DNA from: a virus
Virus record (IMG/VR): IMGVR_UViG_3300034105_000115
Span: 1 to 44,394 of that record
Direction: 5' to 3' (one strand)
DNA: 44,394 bases
The position numbers and the translations under genes are program-made. Positions 33,349 to 41,316 of this stretch are shown here, in pieces. A model generated the notes under the pieces. It had not been told where the DNA came from. It did not search any database and saw nothing but the letters and a program-made list of their open reading frames with translations. Each line of letters opens with the position of its first letter. Positions within the stretch are counted from its first letter, which is position 1.

Positions 33349-36300
33349 TTATCTCCTAATTAGTGCTGGTTGTAATCCATAAGTACTTTGAATTGATTTC
33401 TGTGAACTACTTCCACTACGGTTAATTTCTCCCGCAGCCATATCACCAACCATGATTTCCACTTTTCTATTGCCCCTACTATCCGTAGACTCTTTAGTAG
33501 TTGCTTTCTCACTACCATAGTTATTGACTACGACTTCTACGCTTCCACTATTACTGCCGCCACGTACACCTAAATTGCCCTGCATGTCGCGCTTTAACGG
33601 CATGATCGCTTCAGGGCCTGCTTCACCCATGAGACCGGTGCCACTGGCAAACTTGAATAGCGTAGGTGAGGAAACAATTGAATTAGCGAATGCTCCGCCC
33701 ATTGCGAATCTAGTGGCCCCGTCGAAGGCGCCGCCTGTGGCATATGGAAAAGGGACGGAGGAGGGATAATTTCCAATAGTACCGACAGGAGCCATTGGAA
33801 CATCGCTACCACTGATATTCCCACCAAACATATTACTGATCATGTTCATTAAACCAGGTTTTGCCATTCTATATAAACTAGAAGTTTGCTCTTTTAATTC
33901 CCAACGTACTAGATCTGTGATCATACTATTAACTAGATCTTTAAAATTCAGTTTCCCTGTTTTAGCAAATTCTACGATAGCATCCGCCATACCTTGGAAA
34001 GTATCCTCGAATACTTTACCATATTCTATCTGTCTATCCGTTAAACTACCTAATGCTTTTGTAGCTTCGTCGCTAGCGGTTCTAGTGGCTTGGATTCCCC
34101 CTAAAGCTGCACTCTTATTTTCATTTAATATTTTAATTCTATCTAATATAAGTGCAGCTGCCTGTGGGTCTGACACAGCAGGTATACCATGTTCATCCGT
34201 TTTTACTAACTGTTGATATTTATCATTTAAACCAGTTATTTCAGAGTCATATTTAGTAACTACTGATAAACTTTTCTCATCTGCATTTTTCTTAGAATTA
34301 GCTAAATCTAATATCATTTTTCTAGTTCTATATTCATCATTAGTAAGCCGATTCATATTCTTTTGGTTTTCTAACAATATACCGGTAACTTCTAAATCTG
34401 AAGTACGTTGCTCTAATGCAAAGGTTTGCTGCATTGAAGTAGTTTCCATTAAGAATTTTGCGTTAGCTATTTTGATTTCATTGATTTTCTTATCATTAGC
34501 TTCGGCATCTAAGAACTGTTTATTAAGCTGTACACCTTTATCTGTAGTATACTTAGTATCAAGATTTGTTTTTCTTTTCAGGATTTCTTGATAGGAATTC
34601 CAGGCTTCTTCTGCTAAATCTTGTTCTTTTTTTCCTTTTTTATCAAAATTTTCGTTATAAACTCGTTCTAATTTAATACGTTCTTTTTCTATATCTAGAG
34701 AATCTATAGTATATTTGTTTTGTAAAATTTGCTGCTCTAGAGAATTCTTTTCTTGCATTAAAGAATCGCTTAGAAAAGATAGAGTTCCTGTATTGGCGTC
34801 AAATATAGATTTACGTGCTGTAAGTTGATCTTGTATTACACCTAGTCGTTCTTTCTCTATATTTGTTTCTTTTTCTAATACGCTAACTCCGGTAGCGATA
34901 TCAGTTGCCTTATTTTGGGCACCTATTTGTGCTCGCTGACTTTGCAGGAATGCTTTTGAAGCTACTGCAGGGGCTCTAGCTCTGGCTGCTGCTCTATCTT
35001 CTTCTGTACCTGTTTTTTGAGCTGCAGCATTGGTAGCTATAGTTTCGCCTTTTAATGCGTCGGGTCTTAGTAGAGCTGCTTCTCTCTCATCTAATTTTTT
35101 CTCTTTTAATTTTTTCTCTTCTCTATTTCCTGTCGTGGCATCTGTCCATAGACTTGCTCTCTGTAAAGTAATTGTATTTTCTTCTACCGCGAGTCTTAGA
35201 TTTTCCTGAGCGTCTATAACACCTTCTTTAGCATTTAATTCTAGCAATTGTAAGTTATTAGATTCTTTTTGCAACTCACCGCGTAATTTAATACCAGATA
35301 TAGTATCTCCAATTGCGGTAGCATATGCCTGTCTTATGCTAAGATTAGCTTTAGCAAATCCTAATGCAATAGAATTTTCTAAATTTTTGGAAGCTCTAGT
35401 GAACATCTCTGCACTAGCGTCATCTAATGCTGTGCGTGCTTTCACGGCGATCTTAGTAGCATCTTCTATTTGAATTTTATTATACTCTAGATTTAGCGCA
35501 GATATATTTGCTGCATTTTTAGCAGGCTCGAGTTTAAGACCTACATTGAACCCCGCAGCTTTCTGCCTATTTATATTATCTAGATCTTTTTTGGCTTTAG
35601 CACTAACTTTAACTAAATCAATCTGCTCATTTTTTAATCTAGTAAGATCTGCTACAGCTTTATTTACTTCGGGGGCAAGCTTAAGAATATTTTTAGCTAG
35701 AGCAGGATCAAATATTCTTAATTTACTCACATCTTTAGAAATTATAGCTAATTGGTTAAGACTACTAATAGGATCTTTAAAAGCTGCGGACATTTTATTA
35801 GACACATCCATCATTTCTATACTTAATTTTGCTATAGGATCTGTAGGAATTGCAGAAGTTAAAATACCTTGTATAGATTTACCTGCTGTTTCAAAAGCTA
35901 TATCCAGTTCTTTGGCTTTAGAAGCTACATTGGATGCTTCTAAAGCTAATTCTTTTAATTCTTTTATAGCTTCTTTTTGAGTACTAAATTTTAGGTCTAT
36001 TTTACGAACTGCTTCTATATCCTCTGGGTCAACCCCTAAAATCTTTTTTAATTTTTCTACTTTATCTGTCTTTAGGTCACCAGGTTCGATACTTTTTAAT
36101 ACTTTTACCATATTAATACCGAATAGATCGGCATTTTTACTTACTTCATCGAATCCTACATCAATAATACCAAAAAACTTTAAAAACTCTCCTGTAACTA
36201 ACTGAACGCCTTCTACGGGATAATTAAAGATATTCATTTTTTCTACGGAAGCTTTTGTAGCCTCTGAAGCAGTTTTCATGCTAGCAACTAGACCATCCAC

Positions 36301-38331
36301 TGCATTAGCCTTAGCTATAATAGATTCTGTAGAGATTTGTTTTAAAGGTTCTTTTTCGCTAATATCTTTGAATACTTTATCTAGTAGTTCGCTAGCACTC
36401 GTTAAAGCGCTGAAAGATGCTTTAACTTCCTCCGCTTGTTTAGTATTTCCAGCAAGTGCCGTATATAGTAAATTACCTATTTCATATACTCCTACTGCCG
36501 CTAGCCCCCATGCGCCTAATTTACTTACTAATCCGCCTACTGCACTAGCTGCAGCTGTGGCCCCGGCACTTACTAATCCGATTGTTGCTGCGGTTCTAGA
36601 TACTGGATCTACTTTTACGTCTTGTTTAACGGGCACCTTTTCTCCGCCTGGGCCTTTAGTAAACTGACCTGGTACCTCAATAGATATAGTAGAGCCTTTT
36701 TGTCTTATTTCATTATACTGTATCCAAGATGCTTTAAGCGCAGCAACAAAACCTAATTCTTTAGTATTGGCTGCAGCTTTAGCTACCATTTCACGTTGAA
36801 CTGCTTGTATAGACAGTTCTTTAAACTCTTTATCTGCAATCATCTGTGCTTTAGAAGCAGTAGTTATACCTTGTTGTACACGTATTAATTTTTCATTAAT
36901 AGCTATATGCGCTCTTTCTGCAATTTGTTGCTTCTCAATAGCAACGCGTATAGTATCGTAACTATTAGCTAGAGCTAAATTACCTCTAGCTCTAGCTTTA
37001 GTTGCTTGTTCTGCTAGATACATTTTTTCCGCGTCTGTAACATCGAGAACATCTGGCTTATCTAAAATAGCTGTAACAGCTTTAGTTTTGCCCGCTCTGG
37101 AACCCTTAGCAGTTTCTAATGTCGCCAAGGCATCTTCTTTAGCTTTAATTTGTACTTCTGCTATTAACTCTGCCTCGCTTTTAGCTTGTGCTAATTTTGC
37201 TGCTAAACCTTTATTATACGGGGTACTTTTAACGGCTACGGCACTTAGCGCACTTTCTGAAGCTTCTTGCAATTTTTCTTTAAACTGACCTATTATGGGG
37301 ATGGTTTTTCGTAATAACATAGTACCTAAACCGGCTACTACTAGAGCCAATGCCGTAGGACTAGAGGCTAATAAACTAACTATTGGACCTATTACTTTAT
37401 TTACTAATTCTAGGCCTGACTGCATTAAATCTTTAAATGTTGCGGTTAGTTTTACAAAAGGATTTACATCTATTTCTATTTTACCAAACTTGTCTTTTGC
37501 TTCTTTTAATACTGCATTAGCAAACGCTTGACGCTTTTCAAAGTCAGTTAATTGAGCTGCGCTTTTACCAACAGATCTAGCATACTCTTCTGTAGCAGGT
37601 CCAATTTTAGTAAATAAACCTAGTTCATCTAATAGTTCGGGTTCTAGTTTAGTTACACCTCTACTAATACGGCTAAAAGCATCGGGTAGGTTAACACCAA
37701 GTACCTGAGAAGCTTTAGCTGCAGCTACGCCCATCCTAGTAATTTGATCGGCATTTAATCCTGCAGCACTAGATGCTGCTACAGATGCCATACTATCTTT
37801 CATAGATATCGCACCTCCTGTAACCTTAGCTAAAGATTTAGATAAGGTTAATAGATCTCTACCGGATGCTACACCTAATTGATCCAAACCTTTGATCATA
37901 TTAGTAGTATCCATAGCTGAGGATAAAACACTAAAAGCAGCACTTAGAGCATAAATATTAGCAGCAAAAGTAGCGTACACACGTACTAATCCACCAATAC
38001 CTTCAGCTTCTTTTGCAAAATCTCTAGCAGAGGCTCCGGTAGCGCTTGCTACTCCTCGTTGAGTGCCGTAAGTCGCGGATGCGCTAGGGCCTCCAGTAGC
38101 TTGAGTAATGCGCCCTAAAGTCGCAATACCACCACCACCACCTCCACCACCACCACCACCTCCACCTCCTCCACCTCCTCCACCTCCTCCACCGCCCAAA
38201 TTAAATTTAGCAGCTACGGCAACAGTATTGGCCAATAGATCATGCAGGCTTTTTACTAACTTTATAGTTCTATTAATTGATTCGCCAGAGGATACCTCTA
38301 CGCCTATCTCTACTGTATTCTTTTTTGCCAT
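33349..38331 (-). CDS. Tape measure protein
   Basis: A 1660-aa protein; ATG 38331 (MAKKNTVEIGVEVSS) is chosen because AGGAG lies 6 bases upstream and a promoter sits just behind it. It sets tail length and is ejected with the DNA. An N-terminal amphipathic segment is followed by a run of 23 glycines (46-68). About 80-340 carries the usual helical start and a hydrophobic segment (PIVSLLASSPTALALVVAGLGTMLL, about 312-345), with a second at about 577-624. Long Lys/Glu-rich coiled-coil stretches fill about 780-1370. The C terminus has the lambda-type end FKDLVNSMITDLVRWELKEQ, GGAF repeats and GLMGEAGPEAIMPL (about 1567-1579). Length is well above T5 pb2 (about 1219 aa), so a longer tail would be expected if length scales in the usual way. 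Confidence 0.95.
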   Translation of the reverse strand: MAKKNTVEIGVEVSSGESINRTIKLVKSLHDLLANTVAVAAKFNLGGGGGGGGGGGGGGGGGGGGGGGIATLGRITQATGGPSASATYGTQRGVASATGASARDFAKEAEGIGGLVRVYATFAANIYALSAAFSVLSSAMDTTNMIKGLDQLGVASGRDLLTLSKSLAKVTGGAISMKDSMASVAASSAAGLNADQITRMGVAAAKASQVLGVNLPDAFSRISRGVTKLEPELLDELGLFTKIGPATEEYARSVGKSAAQLTDFEKRQAFANAVLKEAKDKFGKIEIDVNPFVKLTATFKDLMQSGLELVNKVIGPIVSLLASSPTALALVVAGLGTMLLRKTIPIIGQFKEKLQEASESALSAVAVKSTPYNKGLAAKLAQAKSEAELIAEVQIKAKEDALATLETAKGSRAGKTKAVTAILDKPDVLDVTDAEKMYLAEQATKARARGNLALANSYDTIRVAIEKQQIAERAHIAINEKLIRVQQGITTASKAQMIADKEFKELSIQAVQREMVAKAAANTKELGFVAALKASWIQYNEIRQKGSTISIEVPGQFTKGPGGEKVPVKQDVKVDPVSRTAATIGLVSAGATAAASAVGGLVSKLGAWGLAAVGVYEIGNLLYTALAGNTKQAEEVKASFSALTSASELLDKVFKDISEKEPLKQISTESIIAKANAVDGLVASMKTASEATKASVEKMNIFNYPVEGVQLVTGEFLKFFGIIDVGFDEVSKNADLFGINMVKVLKSIEPGDLKTDKVEKLKKILGVDPEDIEAVRKIDLKFSTQKEAIKELKELALEASNVASKAKELDIAFETAGKSIQGILTSAIPTDPIAKLSIEMMDVSNKMSAAFKDPISSLNQLAIISKDVSKLRIFDPALAKNILKLAPEVNKAVADLTRLKNEQIDLVKVSAKAKKDLDNINRQKAAGFNVGLKLEPAKNAANISALNLEYNKIQIEDATKIAVKARTALDDASAEMFTRASKNLENSIALGFAKANLSIRQAYATAIGDTISGIKLRGELQKESNNLQLLELNAKEGVIDAQENLRLAVEENTITLQRASLWTDATTGNREEKKLKEKKLDEREAALLRPDALKGETIATNAAAQKTGTEEDRAAARARAPAVASKAFLQSQRAQIGAQNKATDIATGVSVLEKETNIEKERLGVIQDQLTARKSIFDANTGTLSFLSDSLMQEKNSLEQQILQNKYTIDSLDIEKERIKLERVYNENFDKKGKKEQDLAEEAWNSYQEILKRKTNLDTKYTTDKGVQLNKQFLDAEANDKKINEIKIANAKFLMETTSMQQTFALEQRTSDLEVTGILLENQKNMNRLTNDEYRTRKMILDLANSKKNADEKSLSVVTKYDSEITGLNDKYQQLVKTDEHGIPAVSDPQAAALILDRIKILNENKSAALGGIQATRTASDEATKALGSLTDRQIEYGKVFEDTFQGMADAIVEFAKTGKLNFKDLVNSMITDLVRWELKEQTSSLYRMAKPGLMNMISNMFGGNISGSDVPMAPVGTIGNYPSSVPFPYATGGAFDGATRFAMGGAFANSIVSSPTLFKFASGTGLMGEAGPEAIMPLKRDMQGNLGVRGGSNSGSVEVVVNNYGSEKATTKESTDSRGNRKVEIMVGDMAAGEINRSGSSSQKSIQSTYGLQPALIRR
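38128..38196 (-). repeat. GGN triplet repeat encoding polyglycine in the tape measure
   Basis: Twenty-three consecutive glycine codons, read on the minus strand as GGT or GGA with one GGC, with a regular GGA GGA GGT pattern in the first half. It is a microsatellite-like triplet tract, so slippage would change length without changing frame. Confidence 0.95.
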
Positions 38332-38385
38332 ATGTACTCCTGGTATTGCCAGTATAAAATTATGTGTCGAATCACATTTCGTACA

Positions 38386-38414
38386 ATTATAACATTGAGG
38401 GTACGTAATGTCAA
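38386..38414 (-). promoter_or_regulatory. Perfect-consensus sigma-70 promoter for the tape measure / tail tip operon
   Basis: On the minus strand TTGACA (38414-38409) and TATAAT (38391-38386) are separated by exactly 17 bases, with TG before the -10 box. This is a full match to the consensus and lies between the terminator at 38439-38467 and the tape measure start at 38331, leaving a leader of about 48 bases. Confidence 0.92.
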
Positions 38415-38438
38415 GCATGTATTTTTTTGAGAGACGTA

Positions 38439-38467
38439 AAAAAGCCCCCTACTAGAGGAGGCTTTTT
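38439..38467 (-). terminator. Intrinsic terminator after the tail chaperone genes, possibly bidirectional
   Basis: AAAAAGCC (38439-38446) pairs with GGCTTTTT (38460-38467), with an inner CCT/AGG pairing and a short ACTAG loop. It directly abuts the TGA of the chaperone extension and on the minus strand ends in a T tract (CTTTTTT). The plus strand also carries a T tract. Confidence 0.9.
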
Positions 38468-38841
38468 CAGGTCTTAGGTTTAGTATCTTGTATTTGTTTA
38501 GCTCTAACTCTATCAATAAGTAGAATTAGTTCATATACTGTTCTATGATCTTCCTTAGCTATTTCATAAATATCTAAAATATCGCGTAATCCTGCGATAT
38601 TTTTACCTATGTAATTTCCACCCATATAATCCCAGTTATCTTGTAGGATATTATATATGCGGAATGCTTCCTGTACCTCTAGGGGAAAATCATCAAACTC
38701 CACAGGAATCTCAGACTCCGTGGGTTCAGTACCCAGCATTTCACACATTTCAAAATATTGATCTCTAGTCATATTCACAGAGCTATTTTGAAAGTATGAT
38801 TCCAGTTGTAAATTTACTTGCTGGTACTGGATTTCTGAAAG
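38467..38841 (-). CDS. Tail assembly chaperone T extension, made by -1 frameshift as a G-T fusion
   Basis: This frame is open from 38862 to the TGA at 38467 and lies in the -1 frame relative to the upstream chaperone gene. If ribosomes slip at 38841-38847, the 138-residue shared N-terminal part is joined to 124 residues from this frame, giving about 262 aa. Visible sequence includes MTRDQYFEMCEMLGTEPTESEIPVEFDDFPLEVQEAFRIYNILQDNWDYMGGNYIGKN and a helical C terminus. The acidic and aromatic middle fits the T domain that binds tube subunits. An internal ATG at 38772 exists but has no convincing ribosome binding site, which supports expression only as the fusion. The position between tail tube and tape measure is diagnostic of gpG/gpGT-type chaperones. 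Confidence 0.88.
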   Translation of the reverse strand, partial: LSEIQYQQVNLQLESYFQNSSVNMTRDQYFEMCEMLGTEPTESEIPVEFDDFPLEVQEAFRIYNILQDNWDYMGGNYIGKNIAGLRDILDIYEIAKEDHRTVYELILLIDRVRAKQIQDTKPKT

Positions 38842-39254
38842 TTTCCCAATTCCGAAACATTTTCACTAACCCATGAATCAAAATTGCTGCTAGACTTCAT
38901 TAAGAATAGTGCATTTTCTTCACTATATTCTAACTCAGCATCCATATCTTGTCCTGTTAGATCAACAGGAGCCAATTGCTCTAGGTAAGTTAACTTAAAG
39001 CCAGACCACCCTTTAATAGATGCAGCTACATATAGCTGCAAGAATAGATCATCATTTAATTCTTCTGTAGGTTGGCGATTCTTAAAAGTGATTTTAGTGG
39101 CTTTCTTACGAATACCTACTAGAGTTTCACGCGATAAGAAATTAAGTTGAATTTTAAACCCGGCAAAACCAGGAAATTCTACTTCGACTTGTTTACTAGG
39201 AACTAATAATGATTTTAGTGATAGACTAGAAACTGAAACTTTGTCAATTGACAT
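38814..39254 (-). CDS. Tail assembly chaperone (gpG-like, zero-frame product)
   Basis: A 146-aa protein starting at ATG 39254 with AAAGGA 8 bases upstream. It has the features of the short chaperone: VEVEFPGFAGFKIQLNFLSRETLVGIRKKATKITF, then ELNDDLFLQLYVAASIKGWSGFKL and a helical end with ENALFLMKSSSNFDSWVSENVSELGN. The pattern 'RxxLxxIRKKAT...DxxLxxxYVxxxIKGWxGL' is common to chaperones of T5-like and other long-tailed phages. It keeps the tape measure soluble while tube subunits add. The slippery site lies 8 codons before the stop and yields a minor longer product. A terminator lies upstream, before its start. Confidence 0.9.
   Translation of the reverse strand: MSIDKVSVSSLSLKSLLVPSKQVEVEFPGFAGFKIQLNFLSRETLVGIRKKATKITFKNRQPTEELNDDLFLQLYVAASIKGWSGFKLTYLEQLAPVDLTGQDMDAELEYSEENALFLMKSSSNFDSWVSENVSELGNFQKSSTSK
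38841..38847 (-). other. Programmed -1 frameshift slippery site GGGAAAC
   Basis: On the minus strand the zero frame reads TTG GGA AAC TTT, so the heptamer G GGA AAC fits the X XXY YYZ rule exactly and in the right phase. The zero frame ends after eight more codons and the -1 frame is open for 124 codons. A possible 5-bp stem (38826-38830 with 38802-38806) starts 10 bases downstream and could help, but it is weak. Confidence 0.9.
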
Positions 39255-39280
39255 GGATTATATCCTTTGTTATATTATGG

Positions 39281-39310
39281 AAAAAGAGAGACGGTGATCA
39301 AGCCGTCTCT
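39281..39310 (-). terminator. Intrinsic terminator after the tail tube gene
   Basis: AGAGACGG (39287-39294) and CCGTCTCT (39303-39310) form a perfect 8-bp stem with an 8-base loop, followed on the minus strand by CTTTTTCC. It lies 12 bases past the tail tube stop codon, so it would limit read-through from the very abundant tube transcript to the chaperones. Confidence 0.92.
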
Positions 39311-39321
39311 TATGAAACTAT

Positions 39322-40788
39322 TTAAGCTGTGTAGTACCGTAGAGCAATTTCGTTAGTTTGTTCTAGATCGAAACCACGTGTTGTAGTAGCCCCAGAAGCA
39401 GATTGTGCTGTAAAGTTAATTACTGTTGATACTACTTGTTCGGTATTAACTGTTGGGATAGTTAATACGGCTGTAGGCATATCCACCTCTATACGTGTAG
39501 TGGCAGCAGTACTACCCCCAATAGTAACAACTAATGCAAACATTGGTGCAATTTCTACACTAGCTACATCAAGCATATCTTGTAGTAGCTGGCCTGTACC
39601 TGCTGTAATAGCTCCTGATAATGTACCTGTTTTTAGGTATGCATTTAAAGATCCGCTGATAGCTCTAGTTCCAGTAAAGTACGCGATAGGTAAGTTTACA
39701 GTACCTAGATTACTAGGGGTGATATATGTAATATTATTATTAATAGTAATATTACCACCAGTTAATGCTACAGCATATTCTTTTCCAGCAGCAACTTTAG
39801 TAGAACCTGCCGAGTCTTTCAGAATATTAACTGCCTTTAATGTTACAGTAGATAGTTTATTAGTTAAATACTTAGCATCAGTAACTTTAGCTTTATAGGT
39901 ACCTGTAACGCCTGTTCCAGTGAACGTGCCGGATGTAGCTGCTAGATCCGTAGAAATTTGTTTCATTTCTGTAGCTTGACCTGTCCAAGCGATAGTAGCA
40001 ATTCCATCTAAACCAAAATCAATGGTTGCTTGATTTAAAGTACAGTTATTGATAGTATAAGCAACTTTATCAATAAGGACTACTAAACCAAATTTCTGTA
40101 GGTTATTAGTGTTAGATCCATGACTACCTACAGTAGAATAAGTAGCACCTACTGGGGCCCACGCAGACTTATAGAATTTAATATCTGCGATTGCCATAGT
40201 AATACCAGTGATAGCTGTAGCACTAGGTTTATTTAAAGATACTGCGATGCTTGTAGCAGATGCTACAGTTACTCTGCCGGGAGCATTAATATATTCCAGT
40301 TCAGCTGCTGTAGCTCCAGCAAAACCTGCTAAAATAACATTGTCACCGGCTGTAATATCTGAGTCTGCGATACCCGTTCCGGCAATAGTCAAAACACCTG
40401 TAGTTTCAGAATACGTTACAACTGGTGCAGTTGCCGCTGTAATTGTTCCAGTTGTACCGATAGCTGTGCTGCCTAGTAGTGCATTCCATAGAACTGATTC
40501 TTCAGCATCAATAGTAGTTGAACCTTTCTTCGGGCGCATATACGTAGAGAATGAAAAATCTACAGGGGCTAGAGCAGTATTGAAACTACGCTGTCCACGG
40601 ACAGGCTCTGAACCAGCTTCGTTAAGAGTAACAGTTTCACTGTTAGTGTTTTGACTAAATGATAAACCATCTAGTACTTGGATTTCGAAAGTATTTGTAT
40701 TCAGTTTAGCTGGAGTATTTACACCAGTGGTAGCGTCTACCGCGGTGCTAAAAAATACTCTACTATTTCTAATTAGATTTAATGCCAT
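39322..40788 (-). CDS. Tail tube (major tail) protein, T5 pb6-like
   Basis: A 488-aa protein starting at ATG 40788 with AGGAG 5 bases upstream. The N terminus is strikingly close to T5 pb6: MxLxLxRNxRxFxST at the start, then a VxDxxSxxQxxNSxxxTxNEAGxxPxRG stretch followed by FSTYxxPxK. Later GGNITINNNITYITPSNLG and the IPxxxFTGxxxxSGSLNAYL pattern match the second half of pb6. T5 pb6 carries duplicated tube domains that form trimeric rings, so the same is likely here. Residues about 112-200 (GTITAATAPVVTYSETTGVLTIAGTG...KPSATAITGITM) look like an inserted domain. The C-terminal Ig-like domain known in pb6 is absent, since the protein stops at LEQTNEIALRYYTA. Confidence 0.93.
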   Translation of the reverse strand: MALNLIRNSRVFFSTAVDATTGVNTPAKLNTNTFEIQVLDGLSFSQNTNSETVTLNEAGSEPVRGQRSFNTALAPVDFSFSTYMRPKKGSTTIDAEESVLWNALLGSTAIGTTGTITAATAPVVTYSETTGVLTIAGTGIADSDITAGDNVILAGFAGATAAELEYINAPGRVTVASATSIAVSLNKPSATAITGITMAIADIKFYKSAWAPVGATYSTVGSHGSNTNNLQKFGLVVLIDKVAYTINNCTLNQATIDFGLDGIATIAWTGQATEMKQISTDLAATSGTFTGTGVTGTYKAKVTDAKYLTNKLSTVTLKAVNILKDSAGSTKVAAGKEYAVALTGGNITINNNITYITPSNLGTVNLPIAYFTGTRAISGSLNAYLKTGTLSGAITAGTGQLLQDMLDVASVEIAPMFALVVTIGGSTAATTRIEVDMPTAVLTIPTVNTEQVVSTVINFTAQSASGATTTRGFDLEQTNEIALRYYTA

Positions 40789-40878
40789 GACTTCTCCTAT
40801 TTAATAGAAATCCATTACAATTTTGCTAGACATTTATCTGCTTAATTGATTTGGGATTTTTTGGCTGATATAGCCTTA

Positions 40879-41316
40879 TTACATAATTGCATATCGCACT
40901 TGAAGATTGATTTCTCCAATTGCATAAGGGGCTAGAAGGCCTTCATCAGTAGTTATAGAAGTTATTAGAATTTCTGTGGTTTCATAGCCGTTAGTAGTAT
41001 CATATACTAGTACTCGATTATTATCAATAACGTTCTCTACATCTTCTAAAAGATCCTCTAGTAATTGTTGTGAGTCTTCACCTTTACAGTATAGCTTAAG
41101 ACTAATACCTAAATATCCCCAAGTAAAGTCACTTGGCATATATTCTCTGGCTTCTGAACCAGCTACTACGAAGACCGAAGGAAAATCGCTGGTCTCATCC
41201 CAAAACTTTAACTTTGCGAATGAGTTATTAAAAAGATTAGTTTTGTATCCTGTAGAACCGTCAATAATTTTAAGCTTTTCAGCGAGGGCTTTAACTATGG
41301 AATTTCTTCTGCTCAT
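40879..41316 (-). CDS. Tail terminator protein
   Basis: A 145-aa protein with its ATG overlapping the previous stop (ATGA at 41316-41313). It has the short-helix and strand order of tail terminator proteins of T5 p142 / lambda gpU type: an N-terminal helix (VKALAEKLKII), KFWDETSDFPSVFVVAGSEAREYMPS, then WGYLGISLKLYCKGEDSQQLLEDLLEDVENVIDNN and closing strands with LAPYAIGEINLQVRYAIM. It would cap the finished tube and join it to the neck. It sits directly before the tube gene, as in T5. About 90 bases follow before the tube gene, where I see no clear promoter. Confidence 0.82.
   Translation of the reverse strand: MSRRNSIVKALAEKLKIIDGSTGYKTNLFNNSFAKLKFWDETSDFPSVFVVAGSEAREYMPSDFTWGYLGISLKLYCKGEDSQQLLEDLLEDVENVIDNNRVLVYDTTNGYETTEILITSITTDEGLLAPYAIGEINLQVRYAIM

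Noticed and set aside
33842-34216. Plus-strand open frame with hydrophobic stretches
   Set aside because: Antisense to the coiled-coil part of the tape measure; Lys/Glu codons read backwards give Phe/Leu/Ser, which mimics membrane segments.
38332-38418. A longer tape measure start, 29 codons upstream
   Set aside because: The extension overlaps the -10 and -35 boxes of a perfect promoter and has no ribosome binding site, while ATG 38331 has AGGAG at the right distance.
39255-39300. TATAAT just before the chaperone start as a promoter
   Set aside because: It is 2 bases from the start codon and overlaps the ribosome binding site spacing. No -35 element lies 16-18 bases upstream; a weaker TTGATC-18-TAATAT pair matches only 4 of 6 at each box.
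40208-40654. Plus-strand open frame of 148 codons
   Set aside because: Antisense to the tail tube gene, which is identified by its similarity to T5 pb6. No independent signal for expression.
40858-40875. Possible terminator (GGCT...AGCC with an adjacent T run) between tail terminator and tube genes
   Set aside because: The stem is only 4-5 bp, and on the coding minus strand the stem is followed by A residues, not U, so it does not fit an intrinsic terminator in the needed direction.
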